Origin: Hymenobacter psoromatis
GTDB taxonomy: Bacteria > Bacteroidota > Bacteroidia > Cytophagales > Hymenobacteraceae
Direction: 5' to 3'
NCBI GenBank assembly: GCA_001596155.1
Contig: CP014771.1
Span: forward strand, 2,852,001-2,916,000
Length of the DNA stretch: 64,000 nucleotides
Part shown: positions 35,421 to 43,467 of the stretch, one piece after another
Layout of the letters: every line of letters begins with the position of its first letter
Position numbering within the stretch: the stretch's first letter is position 1
Translations under genes and position numbers: made by a program
Notes under the pieces: generated by a model
What the model saw: only the letters and a program-made list of their open reading frames with translations
What the model was told of the DNA's origin: nothing
The model's database searches: none

Positions 35421-36086
35421 TTAGTCTATCAATTGGCAAAGCACGGTTTCGCCGCCCTTCACTTTCTGGCCCAATTCCACTTTAATCTGGGCACTAAGGG
35501 GCACGAAAATATCGACCCGCGAGCCGAATTTAATAAAGCCAAACTCCTCGCCCTGACTCACTTCGTCGCCCTCGTTCACGTACCACACGATGCGGCGGGC
35601 CATTGCCCCGGCAATTTGGCGGAAGAGCACCAGCGGGCCGGCATCGCTCTCGACTACCACCGTCGTGCGCTCGTTTTGGGTGCTGCTTTTGGGGTGCCAG
35701 GCCACCAGATACTGGCCGGGGTGATACTTAAAATACTTGACGATGCCCGACACCGGGTTGCGGGTAATGTGCACGTTGATGGGCGACATAAACACGCTAA
35801 TCTGCCGGCGGGCGTCCTCAAAGTACTCGGGCTCAAATACTTCCTCAATCACGACCACCTTGCCATCGGCCGGGGCCAGCAGCAGGTCTTCGTGGGTGAG
35901 CAAGCGCCGGAAGGGCGAGCGAAAAAACTGCAACAGCATCAGAAACGCCACCACCGAGGCACCGGCAAAAATGCGGTTGAACACCACGTTGGACGCATTG
36001 TAGCGGTTCAGCAGCAGGTTGAGGGCCAGCAGCACGAGCAGCGTCACGAACAGGATGCGGCGGCCTTCTTTATGTATCTTAATCAC
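35421..36086 (-). CDS. psd: Phosphatidylserine decarboxylase family protein
   Basis: Psd makes phosphatidylethanolamine and is a pyruvoyl enzyme that self-cleaves. The 221-aa length fits the short Psd type. Two helices (about 11-27 and 34-54) anchor it. The processing site is Gly188-Ser189 in FGFIKFGSRVDIFVP, and His in INVHITRNPVSG is conserved. No ATG is available: translation must begin at a GTG at 36086, which lies inside the left arm of an inverted-repeat element, giving MIKIHKEGRR with the family-typical IHKEG. cdsA, in the same lipid pathway, is 1.7 kb upstream. Confidence 0.9.
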   Translation of the reverse strand: MIKIHKEGRRILFVTLLVLLALNLLLNRYNASNVVFNRIFAGASVVAFLMLLQFFRSPFRRLLTHEDLLLAPADGKVVVIEEVFEPEYFEDARRQISVFMSPINVHITRNPVSGIVKYFKYHPGQYLVAWHPKSSTQNERTTVVVESDAGPLVLFRQIAGAMARRIVWYVNEGDEVSQGEEFGFIKFGSRVDIFVPLSAQIKVELGQKVKGGETVLCQLID

Positions 36087-36373
36087 GGATTACGCGGATT
36101 TTAACGGATTTCACGGATTTTGTAGCTGGCGCTGATGCTAACTACTCTGCGTGTGTGGCCACATAAGGGCTGGGGCTGGGTAAACGAGGGCACTAGGGGT
36201 CTTGTGTGGAGAAACACGCACGGCACGGAGCCTAAGTGCGACGGATGTACAAAATAACGGTATTCCGGCTAATGATTCCACAAAAATGTGGACGACAACC
36301 AGGGCAAGCGCCAGCAACAGCGCCTGCCAGGTTGTCGTCCACAAAATCCGTGAAATCCGCGTAATCCGTGATT
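36081..36373. repeat. Inverted-repeat element related to 27099-27325
   Basis: The left arm (36081-36125) begins AATCACGGATTACGCGG. The right arm (36336-36373) ends AATCCGTGATT and lacks one CGGATT-type unit. A nested pair GTGGACGACAACC / GGTTGTCGTCCAC lies at 36288-36342. No open frame is seen inside. The element spans the whole gap between psd and gdhA. Confidence 0.85.
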
Positions 36374-37663
36374 CTAGTAGCCGCCGCGGTACTTATACGT
36401 CTGGGCTACCTTGTCGATGGCCACGACGTAGGCCGCGATGCGCATCGGGATATTATACTTCTGGCTGGTAGCGTACACCTTCTCAAAAGCCTCCGTCATG
36501 ATGCGGTCGGCGCGGTCGGTCACCATGTCGAGGCTCCACTTGAAGCCCTGCTTGTTCTGCACCCATTCAAAGTAGCTCACCGTGACGCCGCCCGAGTTGG
36601 CCAGGATGTCGGGCACTACCAGAATGCCTTTCTCATTGATAATGGGGTCGGCCGAAGCCGATGTGGGGCCGTTGGCCCCTTCCACAATCAGCTTGGCCTG
36701 AATAAAGGGAGCATTGTGCTCCGTAATCACGTCCTCCACGGCGGCGGGCACAATCACGTCCACCGCCGAAATCAGCAGCTTGGTGGGGTCCATCGGGTCG
36801 GCACCTTCAAAGCCTTCGAGGCGGCCACTGTGGGCATTTTTATAGGCAATGGCCTCGTCGATATTGATGCCGTTTTCGTTCCAGTAAGCGCCCGAAATAT
36901 CGGACACTCCTTTCACTTTCAGTCCTTTATCAAACAACAGCTTGGAAGCCCACGAGCCCACGTTGCCGAAGCCCTGCACGGCCACCGACGTTTCTTCGGG
37001 CTTCATGCCGAGCTTGGCCAGCGCGGCCAGGCACGACACCATGACGCCGCGGCCGGTGGCCTCGGTGCGACCCAGCGAGCCGCCCATTACCAAGGGTTTG
37101 CCAGTTACCACGGCCGAAGCAGTCTGGCCCACGGCCTTCGAGAATTCGTCCATAATCCAGGCCATTTCGCGCGGGCCGGTACCCATGTCGGGAGCCGGAA
37201 TATCGCGGTCGGGGCCAAACACGTCCTTCATCGACACGGTGTAGGCGCGGGTGAGGCGCTCCAGCTCGCCCACGCTCATGGTGGTGGGCTCGCAGATGAT
37301 ACCGCCCTTGGCCCCGCCGTAGGGGATGTCCACCACGGCGCACTTCCAGGTCATCCAGGCGGCCAGGGCTTTCACCTCGTCCAGGTTCACGTTCTTGTCA
37401 TAGCGAATGCCGCCTTTGCTGGGGCCCAAAATGGTGTTGTGCACCACGCGGTAGCCCTCAAAAACGTGCACCTTGCCATCGTCCATCATCACGGGCAAAT
37501 GCACGATAACTTGCTTGTCGGGCGCTTTCAATACTTCGTAAGAAGTATCATCGAGGCCCAGAATCTCAGCCGCGCTATCGAAGCGCGACATCATGGATTC
37601 CAGGGGATTCTCGGTATTGCCGACCTGCGGGGCGGGCTCTTTATACACAGTGGTGGCTGCCAT
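36374..37663 (-). CDS. gdhA: Glutamate dehydrogenase
   Basis: GdhA catalyses oxidative deamination of glutamate or its reverse. The ATG at 37663 gives 429 aa, normal for the hexameric small type. Visible blocks are GPSKGGIRYDKNVNLDEVKA, the catalytic Lys region DIPYGGAKGGI, APDMGTGPREMAWIMDEF, the Rossmann VAVQGFGNVGSWA and VEGANGPTS. The C-terminus has NSGGVTVSYFEWVQN. Its stop codon abuts the inverted-repeat element, and a promoter box lies 67 nt before the start. Confidence 0.95.
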   Translation of the reverse strand: MAATTVYKEPAPQVGNTENPLESMMSRFDSAAEILGLDDTSYEVLKAPDKQVIVHLPVMMDDGKVHVFEGYRVVHNTILGPSKGGIRYDKNVNLDEVKALAAWMTWKCAVVDIPYGGAKGGIICEPTTMSVGELERLTRAYTVSMKDVFGPDRDIPAPDMGTGPREMAWIMDEFSKAVGQTASAVVTGKPLVMGGSLGRTEATGRGVMVSCLAALAKLGMKPEETSVAVQGFGNVGSWASKLLFDKGLKVKGVSDISGAYWNENGINIDEAIAYKNAHSGRLEGFEGADPMDPTKLLISAVDVIVPAAVEDVITEHNAPFIQAKLIVEGANGPTSASADPIINEKGILVVPDILANSGGVTVSYFEWVQNKQGFKWSLDMVTDRADRIMTEAFEKVYATSQKYNIPMRIAAYVVAIDKVAQTYKYRGGY

Positions 37664-37729
37664 GTGAGGGGGAAAATGGTGGAGGGTGGGTGGGATTAAG
37701 AAGATGCGTGTGCTTACGAAAAAGCGCCG

Positions 37730-37737
37730 CAAAGGTA
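37730..37737 (-). promoter_or_regulatory. -7 box of gdhA
   Basis: The minus strand reads TACCTTTG, matching TAnnTTTG, 67 nt before the gdhA ATG. Confidence 0.55.
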
Positions 37738-37741
37738 GCTG

Positions 37742-37800
37742 TAGAACGGAGTGGCACTCCGTTTATCGTTCGTGCGGAAACGGAGTGCCACTCCGTTCTA
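37742..37800. repeat. 23-bp inverted repeat (TAGAACGGAGTGGCACTCCG type)
   Basis: Each arm (TAGAACGGAGTGGCACTCCG) is itself palindromic around GGAGTGGCACTCC. The two arms are inverted about a 13-nt spacer between gdhA and cdsA. Confidence 0.85.
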
Positions 37801-37805
37801 TCTCC

Positions 37806-38789
37806 TTACTCCACCAGCGCTTGCAGCAGGGCCAGCACCGGCAGCACCAGCAAAAAGGCGTCGAAGCGGTCGAGCAGGCCGCCGTGGCCAGGCAGGAAAG
37901 TGCCCGAGTCTTTCACGCCCGCGCTGCGCTTGAGCATCGACTCGGCCAGGTCGCCGAGCGGGCCGAACACGGCCACTACCCCCGCCGCTACCAGCCGGTG
38001 GCTCAGGGGAATGTCGGGCAGAAAGTGGCCGGCCGCCCAGCCCGTGGCCAGCGTGAGCGCTGCTCCGCCGGCCCAGCCCTCCCAGGTTTTGCCGGGCGAA
38101 ATGCTGGGCGCCAGCTTGTGCTTGCCAAAGTTTTTACCGGCGAAATAGGCCCCGGTATCAGCCGCCCAGATGAAGAGAATGAGCAGGAAAACACGGCCGG
38201 GCTCGAAGTGGCCCGAGCCAAAGGCAATTAAGCTGAGAAGCGACATGGGCAGGCTCACATACAATAAGCCCGTTAGCGTAGCGCCAATATTGATAAAAGG
38301 TTGACCGTGATTTGGCCACAAAACAATTTCCCTTACTACTAGCACCACTAATAGTAGAATAGCCCCACCAATCCAGATGGGCACGCTTGCTAGAAGCTCC
38401 ACTAATTGAGGAAGGCCAATTTGTACTGGGGCAGGCTGAGTAAGAGATAGAGGCGGATAGATAGTAAAGCCTGTTGCCAAATGAAATATGCCGGCATAGA
38501 CGGTATAGCCAGTAATAAAGCTGATAACACAAAAAATCACTACCCCCACTACTCCTCCTGCCCAGCTCGCTGGCCGGTAGCCACCGGCCCGCATTATCCG
38601 GTAAAATTCTTTTAATATCACGGCCTGCACGGCGGCAAAAAACAGCCCGAACGAGATAGGCCCGCCGAAGGTGCAGCTGATGAGCAGCGCCGCCGCGAGC
38701 GCGCCCCAAATGGCGCGCAGGCGCAGGTTGCTAGGGCCCTTTTTAGGCTGCGTATCGTCGGGGGGGGTAGGGGTAGCGTCGGGGTTCAA
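37806..38789 (-). CDS. cdsA: Phosphatidate cytidylyltransferase
   Basis: CdsA makes CDP-diacylglycerol from phosphatidate and CTP, the branch point to PE via Psd. The 327-aa protein has about eight membrane helices. The C-terminal family signature is present in two parts: SMLKRSAGVKDSGTFLPGHG and GGLLDRFDAFL. The cytosolic N-terminal 20 residues are Pro/Asp-rich and include a CTACCCCC-derived PTPP. It is followed 42 nt upstream in order by a CPBP protease gene on the same strand. Confidence 0.93.
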   Translation of the reverse strand: MNPDATPTPPDDTQPKKGPSNLRLRAIWGALAAALLISCTFGGPISFGLFFAAVQAVILKEFYRIMRAGGYRPASWAGGVVGVVIFCVISFITGYTVYAGIFHLATGFTIYPPLSLTQPAPVQIGLPQLVELLASVPIWIGGAILLLVVLVVREIVLWPNHGQPFINIGATLTGLLYVSLPMSLLSLIAFGSGHFEPGRVFLLILFIWAADTGAYFAGKNFGKHKLAPSISPGKTWEGWAGGAALTLATGWAAGHFLPDIPLSHRLVAAGVVAVFGPLGDLAESMLKRSAGVKDSGTFLPGHGGLLDRFDAFLLVLPVLALLQALVE

Positions 38790-38831
38790 ATCGGGCTGGG
38801 GCTGGGGCGCGGGCGCCCAAGGTGGAAAAAC

Positions 38832-39806
38832 TTAGGGAAGGCGCTGTTCGCTGGGCGGCGCAACATCGAAGGCGGGCGAGGGGGTAGGGCGGCCGGCCGT
38901 CCAGCGCTGATGCAGCCAGTAGAGCAGCCCCGCCGTGAGCGCCGCCGATAGCAAAACGGCCGGCCACGGCACGGCCTGGTTGGTATCGGGGTCAAAGATG
39001 GCGGGCAGCATTTTATTCTGAAACAAATAAAGCAATACCAGCTGAAGGGCATTCTGGGTGAAGTGCGCGGCCATCGACACCAGAATATTCCCGCTCCACT
39101 CGTATAAATACCCTAGCACCAGCCCCAACACGAAGCGCGGCACGAACCCGAAAAACTGCACGTGAATGGCCGAAAAAATGGCCGCCGCCAGCCACACGCC
39201 CACGTGCCGCGAGCCAAACCACGCCACCAAATTGCGCTGCACGCCGCCCCGAAACACTAGCTCCTCGGCCACCGCCGGCACGATGGCAATGACGATGAGC
39301 CCCACTAGCAACCGGCCAGGCGAGTGAAAATCGGTCAGAAACTTGGTGAGGCCGGTTTTCTGGTCTTCCTCGGCGCGGGCCCACAGCTCAAAGTCGTGCA
39401 GGGGGGTAGGGAAATGCACGCCGGCATTCCAGGCCACCAGCGCCGACAAAAACGGCACCGAGCAAATAATTACCAGCCCGGCTGCCGCCGGCCACCACGC
39501 CGCTCCCAGCCGGCGCGGCGCAAAATAGCTAGCCACCGACTGCCCCAGCAGGCGCGGCAGCAGGGCTGCGCCCGCGCCTGCGCCTGCCAGCGACAACCCC
39601 TGCGTAAGCATTAACACTGCCCAGCCGTGGGGCACCCGCTCGGGAGCCACGGCCAACTGCCCAGACTGCGCCAGTGATACGCCATAAAGCAGCTTGACTA
39701 ACCCCACGGCCAGCAGGCTGGCCAGGCACAGCCCCAATATGGCCAGCCCCAGCAGCATCAGGAGCTGCACGGCGGGGTGCACGGGGCGGGGCAGCAAACC
39801 TTTCAT
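38832..39806 (-). CDS. CPBP-family intramembrane glutamic protease
   Basis: This 324-aa CPBP (CAAX/Abi-like) membrane protease has about eight helices. The ATG at 39806 (MKGLLPRPVHPAVQLLMLLG) is preferred to upstream codons that lie inside a repeat. Catalytic motifs are VPAVAEELVFRGGVQRNLV (EExxxR), FSAIHVQF and the third-motif region SMAAHFTQNAL. Substrates are unknown. It is adjacent to cdsA and probably co-transcribed. The Pro-rich C-terminal tail contains a CTACCCC-derived PTPS. Confidence 0.88.
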   Translation of the reverse strand: MKGLLPRPVHPAVQLLMLLGLAILGLCLASLLAVGLVKLLYGVSLAQSGQLAVAPERVPHGWAVLMLTQGLSLAGAGAGAALLPRLLGQSVASYFAPRRLGAAWWPAAAGLVIICSVPFLSALVAWNAGVHFPTPLHDFELWARAEEDQKTGLTKFLTDFHSPGRLLVGLIVIAIVPAVAEELVFRGGVQRNLVAWFGSRHVGVWLAAAIFSAIHVQFFGFVPRFVLGLVLGYLYEWSGNILVSMAAHFTQNALQLVLLYLFQNKMLPAIFDPDTNQAVPWPAVLLSAALTAGLLYWLHQRWTAGRPTPSPAFDVAPPSEQRLP

Positions 39807-39876
39807 AGAGGGGGTAATGTTCAAGGGGGTGTAAATTTGCGCAATAAATTCTCGGTGGCGCGCAACGCTCAGCATT

Positions 39877-40018
39877 TGTCCTTGCGAACGAAGCAACGCG
39901 GAGCGCGGCAATCTTTCCTGGTCGTTCGCTTTATAGGGGGTTACTAACCCAGGCGTGAAGGAAAGATTGCTGCGCTCCACTTCGCCCTTGCTTGATGCGC
40001 AACATGCTCGCAAAGACA
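39877..40018. repeat. REP/MITE-like inverted repeat related to 22017-22124
   Basis: TGTCCTTGCGAACGAAGC at the left and GCTCGCAAAGACA at the right, with inner arms CGGCAATCTTTCCT / AGGAAAGATTGCTG. It shares the reverse complement of GCGAGCATGTTGCGCATCAA with the 22-kb copy. Confidence 0.8.
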
Positions 40019-40033
40019 GGTGCCAACTCCGCG

Positions 40034-40071
40034 CCGTCCACAAAATCCACTTAAATCAGTGCTAATCAGTG
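40034..40071. repeat. Degenerate right arm of the AATCCGTG repeat family
   Basis: CCGTCCACAAAATCCACTTAA, then AATCAGTG twice, parallels the right arms at 27279 and 36336. It stands alone, without a partner arm nearby, and ends in the GTG start of dusB. Confidence 0.65.
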
Positions 40072-41058
40072 GTCCAGATAAGTAATATTCAACTCCCCGA
40101 CTTCCCGCTGCTCCTCGCCCCGATGGAGGACGTGAGCGACCCGCCCTTCCGGGCCGTGTGCAAGGCCAACGGGGCCGACCTGATGTACACCGAGTTTATT
40201 TCCTCGGAGGGTCTCATCCGGGCGGCGGCCAAGAGCCGGCAGAAGCTCGATGTATTTGATTACGAGCGGCCTATCGGCATCCAGCTCTTTGGTTCCGACG
40301 TGGATACGATGGGCGAGTGCGCGGCCATCAGCACGGAGGCGGGGCCGGATTTAATTGATATCAACTACGGCTGCCCGGTGAAGCAGGTGGCCATGCGCGG
40401 CGCGGGCGCGGCCCTGCTGCGCGACGTGCCCAAGATGGTAGCCATGACCGCCGCCGTGGTTCGAAATACGCACCTGCCCGTGACCGTGAAAACCCGCCTC
40501 GGCTGGGACCTCGACACCCTGAACGTGGAGGAAGTGGCCGAGCGCCTGCAAGACGTGGGCATCGCGGCGCTCACCGTGCATGGCCGCACCCGCGTGCAGC
40601 TCTACAAGGGTGAAGCAGATTGGCGACTCATCGCCAAAATCAAGGAAAACCCGCGCATCAAAATCCCCATTTTCGGCAACGGCGACATCGACTCGCCCGA
40701 AAAGGCGGTGACCTACAAAAACCGCTACGGCGTGGATGGCGTCATGATTGGCCGCGCCGCCATCGGCTACCCCTGGATTTTCCGGGAGGTGAAGCACTAC
40801 GCGGCCACCGGCCAGCTCCTACCCCCCCCCACCCTCGACGAGCGCCTGGCCATGTGCCGGATGCACTTCGACAAAAGCCTGGAGTGGAAAGGCCCCAAAG
40901 CCGGCATCTTCGAGATGCGCCGGCACTATGCCCACTATTTCCGCGGCCTGGAAGGGGCCAAGCAGTGGCGCACCAAGCTGGTCGATGCCGAGCACGGCGA
41001 GCAGATTTACAGTATTTTAGAGGAAATAGCGGCCAGCGAGGCGGTGCTGGTAGGGTAG
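40069..41058 (+). CDS. dusB: tRNA-dihydrouridine synthase DusB
   Basis: DusB reduces specific uridines in the tRNA D-loop with FMN and NADPH. The 329-aa length is normal. Blocks include LLLAPMEDVSDPPFRAVCK, DLIDINYGCPVKQVAMRGAG (catalytic Cys in GCP), VKTRLGWD, LTVHGRTRVQLYKG and IPIFGNGDIDS. The only start matching the family N-terminus is a GTG at 40069 (GTG GTC CAG ATA, read MVQISNIQLPDFP). It lies at the end of a degenerate repeat arm. Confidence 0.94.
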   Translation: MVQISNIQLPDFPLLLAPMEDVSDPPFRAVCKANGADLMYTEFISSEGLIRAAAKSRQKLDVFDYERPIGIQLFGSDVDTMGECAAISTEAGPDLIDINYGCPVKQVAMRGAGAALLRDVPKMVAMTAAVVRNTHLPVTVKTRLGWDLDTLNVEEVAERLQDVGIAALTVHGRTRVQLYKGEADWRLIAKIKENPRIKIPIFGNGDIDSPEKAVTYKNRYGVDGVMIGRAAIGYPWIFREVKHYAATGQLLPPPTLDERLAMCRMHFDKSLEWKGPKAGIFEMRRHYAHYFRGLEGAKQWRTKLVDAEHGEQIYSILEEIAASEAVLVG

Positions 41059-41087
41059 AACATCCATTCCAGACCCATGTCGCTAAT

Positions 41088-41636
41088 TCATCGGCCCATG
41101 CCTTGGCCTTGGCCGAGCAGCCAAATTAGCATAAAACCTATACCTAATCCGACTGCCAATAACCCACCAATAATTCCAAGCCAACCGCCCACGCCAGCTA
41201 CCAGTACAATCCCTCCAACCAACAGTACTAATCCGATGCCTAAATAGAAGATAATTGCGCCTACATTCCCTCGGAGAGCATCACCTATAGTAATGAACGT
41301 GCGACGAAAAAAACCAGCAGTACGCTGGGGCTTGACAGACATAGGCAAGGAATAGGCAGGAGGAATAAAGGTCTTGCCCACTGGCCGGACCATCCCAGCC
41401 CACCGATGAGTTGCCGCCCTTGGCAACAAGTGGCGGCGCGAGAGTGACCTAGCACCAGCCTGGGCCGAGGCTAAAACCGGCGTTGCCACTGTAGCTACCA
41501 AGCGGGTACTATCGAGTTGAGATTCGGCAGCAGTAAGTGTCAGTGGCTGAAACGAATAGCTGGCTCGCTGGCAACCGGAAAGAACCAGAAGCAGGCTGGC
41601 ACCAGCCAGTAGATAAGCGCGAAAAAGTGCGGGCAT
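41088..41636 (-). CDS. Hypothetical lipoprotein with C-terminal membrane helices
   Basis: This 182-aa protein has a lipoprotein-like signal (LLLVLSGC, Cys22). A Ser/Thr/Arg-rich middle with no recognisable domain follows. Two hydrophobic, glycine-rich helices lie near the C-terminus (FYLGIGLVLLVGGIVLVAGV and LGIIGGLLAVGLGIGFMLIW). The combination of a lipid anchor and C-terminal glycine-zipper helices recurs in Bacteroidota small envelope proteins. The function is unknown. It is convergent with dusB. Confidence 0.65.
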   Translation of the reverse strand: MPALFRAYLLAGASLLLVLSGCQRASYSFQPLTLTAAESQLDSTRLVATVATPVLASAQAGARSLSRRHLLPRAATHRWAGMVRPVGKTFIPPAYSLPMSVKPQRTAGFFRRTFITIGDALRGNVGAIIFYLGIGLVLLVGGIVLVAGVGGWLGIIGGLLAVGLGIGFMLIWLLGQGQGMGR

Positions 41637-41822
41637 AGGAAACAGAAGCTGTTGCTAGATGGGGCAAATTTGCAACCATCAGTTACTTCTGCCTCATTTC
41701 CCGGCGGCGCATAGGCACTTTATCCACCGTTGCGAAGAGGCGGGCGGGGGTAGGGAGCGGGCCAGCTTGCTACCATCTCCACTGAGGATTATCAAAAATT
41801 CGTCCTCGTTGTACGGGCGTTC

Positions 41823-43235
41823 TTAGCGTCGCTGCTCCTCGTGCGCGGGGTGCGGCTGAGGTTGCGGGCGCGGCGGCTGGGGTGCCGGCCGCGGCCGCTG
41901 GGGAGCCGGGTTTTGGGGCCGTGGCTGACGCGGGGCCTGGGGTCGTGGCAGGGGGGTAGGGGCTGGCAGAGGCTGCTGACGCGGGGCTTGCCGCTGCGCG
42001 CGTTGCTGCTGCTGGGCGGGGGTAGGGGCGGGCTTCGGCTGCCCGGCTTGCGCCTGCTGGCGGGCCTGGCGGGCTTGTTGACGCTCCTGGTGCGGGGTCG
42101 GGTCAGCAATAATGGCGGGGGCGACGGGCGGCGCGGCCGGGGTAGGTAGCGCGGCGCGGGCCGGCTGGTTGTTGGGACGGGGGGTAGGCGGCGCAATAGT
42201 AGCCGGCTGGGTGCTAGGCCGGGGGGTAGGCGGCGCGGCAACGGGCGGCTGGGCCGCCCGCTGGCGGGCGGCCTGGAAGGGCTGGGCATCGGTGCTGCTG
42301 AGCTGCTGCGCGGCTTTGTCGGGCAGCAAGCCGGTGCCGGGCCGGGCGGCGCGGGCCTGCCGGGCGGCCTCGGCCAGGGGCACGATACGGCGGGGAGCCG
42401 GGGCGCTGGCGGCGTTGGCGACGGCACTGGGCGCTTTCACATTGGGGCGGTAGAAGGCCAGGGAGTTGCCCTGAACCCCCACGCCGGGGGTGTTGCGGCT
42501 GGTGACGGCCACTTGTTGCAGGGTCTGGCCGGTGGCTTTCTCCACGTCGGCGCGGGCGGGGCCGGCGGGGTAGCCGCCTCTTTCGCGCTGGTTGTTGATA
42601 ACGGTGGTGTTGTTCACCGTCTTATTCACATAGGTATTGTTGATAATGGTGGTCTGATTATAGAGCACCGTGGTGCGGGCCGGGGGCACGTAGTAGGTGG
42701 CAATGCGGGGGCTGGCGACGTAGGCGGCCGGCACGAAGTACCAGCGGGCCGGCACCACGGGCGCGTTGCCAAAAGAGAACGAAAAGCCAACGTTTACCCG
42801 CACGCCCGGCTGGATGGGCGGCGGTCCCAGCGGAGCCCAGCCGTAGTAGCCGGCGCTTTGCCGCCACGCTACCCAGGCCGGCCCCCAGCGGTAGCCCGGC
42901 ACCCACACCCAGCCATAGGGGTCGCTAAAGTGCCAGCGGCCGTAGTGAAACGGCGCCCAGCCCCAGGCGTAGTCCGATACCCAGGTCCAGCCATAATCAG
43001 TGTACACCCAGTGGCCGTCGCTGCCGTAGGGCTGGAAATCAGGCCCGACCGCCGGCAACCACACGTAGCCATAATCGGGGTCGTTCACCCACTGCCCGTA
43101 GGGGCTCAGGGCATCGTAAAACATCTGGTACGTGACCGGGCCGCCGTCGGGTGGCGCGGGGTCCTGCGCCTGGGCCGGCCGGCCGGCGGCCAGCAGCAAT
43201 AGCCCCAGCACCGCCCAACGAAAGGAAAAAGACAT
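41823..43235 (-). CDS. DUF6600 exported protein with basic Pro/Gln/Arg tail
   Basis: In this 470-aa protein a signal peptide (ending AGRPAQAQ) is followed by the Tyr/Trp/Gly-rich DUF6600 region (about 30-170). This has repeating units such as LSPYGQWVNDPDYGYVWLP, GHWVYTDYGWTWVSDYAWGW and PFHYGRWHFSDPYGWVWVPG. The C-terminal half (about 280-470) is low-complexity, rich in Pro, Ala, Gln and Arg, and very basic, with PTPRP-type repeats encoded largely by CTACCCCC motif copies. The function is unknown; the family is exported in Bacteroidota and Proteobacteria. Confidence 0.82.
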   Translation of the reverse strand: MSFSFRWAVLGLLLLAAGRPAQAQDPAPPDGGPVTYQMFYDALSPYGQWVNDPDYGYVWLPAVGPDFQPYGSDGHWVYTDYGWTWVSDYAWGWAPFHYGRWHFSDPYGWVWVPGYRWGPAWVAWRQSAGYYGWAPLGPPPIQPGVRVNVGFSFSFGNAPVVPARWYFVPAAYVASPRIATYYVPPARTTVLYNQTTIINNTYVNKTVNNTTVINNQRERGGYPAGPARADVEKATGQTLQQVAVTSRNTPGVGVQGNSLAFYRPNVKAPSAVANAASAPAPRRIVPLAEAARQARAARPGTGLLPDKAAQQLSSTDAQPFQAARQRAAQPPVAAPPTPRPSTQPATIAPPTPRPNNQPARAALPTPAAPPVAPAIIADPTPHQERQQARQARQQAQAGQPKPAPTPAQQQQRAQRQAPRQQPLPAPTPLPRPQAPRQPRPQNPAPQRPRPAPQPPRPQPQPHPAHEEQRR

Positions 43236-43397
43236 AACAGAAAAAGCAAGGTGAGACGGCCCGGCGAGTAGCCGTGGTGCCAGCGGTGGGCGCGAAAAGG
43301 ATAGTCAAAGCCTTGGAGCAGACGTCGGCGTAAAGGTTTAAGCGACCGCCTCCGCGGCGCGGTGGCGGCCAGCTTATTTTTTTCTACCCCACTCGTT

Positions 43398-43439
43398 AAG
43401 GAACAGCCTAATCAGCTTTTCAGCGTATAACTGTTCCTT
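43398..43439. promoter_or_regulatory. Inverted repeat upstream of gnd-zwf-pgl, possible operator
   Basis: AAGGAACAG and CTGTTCCTT (9-bp arms, 24-nt spacer) lie 29 nt before the gnd ATG. A DNA-binding or leader-folding role is inference. Confidence 0.4.
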
Positions 43440-43467
43440 TACGCTTTCATCCCTACCCCCCCGCACT

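Noticed and set aside
36368..37699. 443-codon plus-strand open frame over gdhA
   Set aside because: It is the mirror of gdhA, His/Gly-rich with no recognised domain; gdhA has all catalytic blocks.
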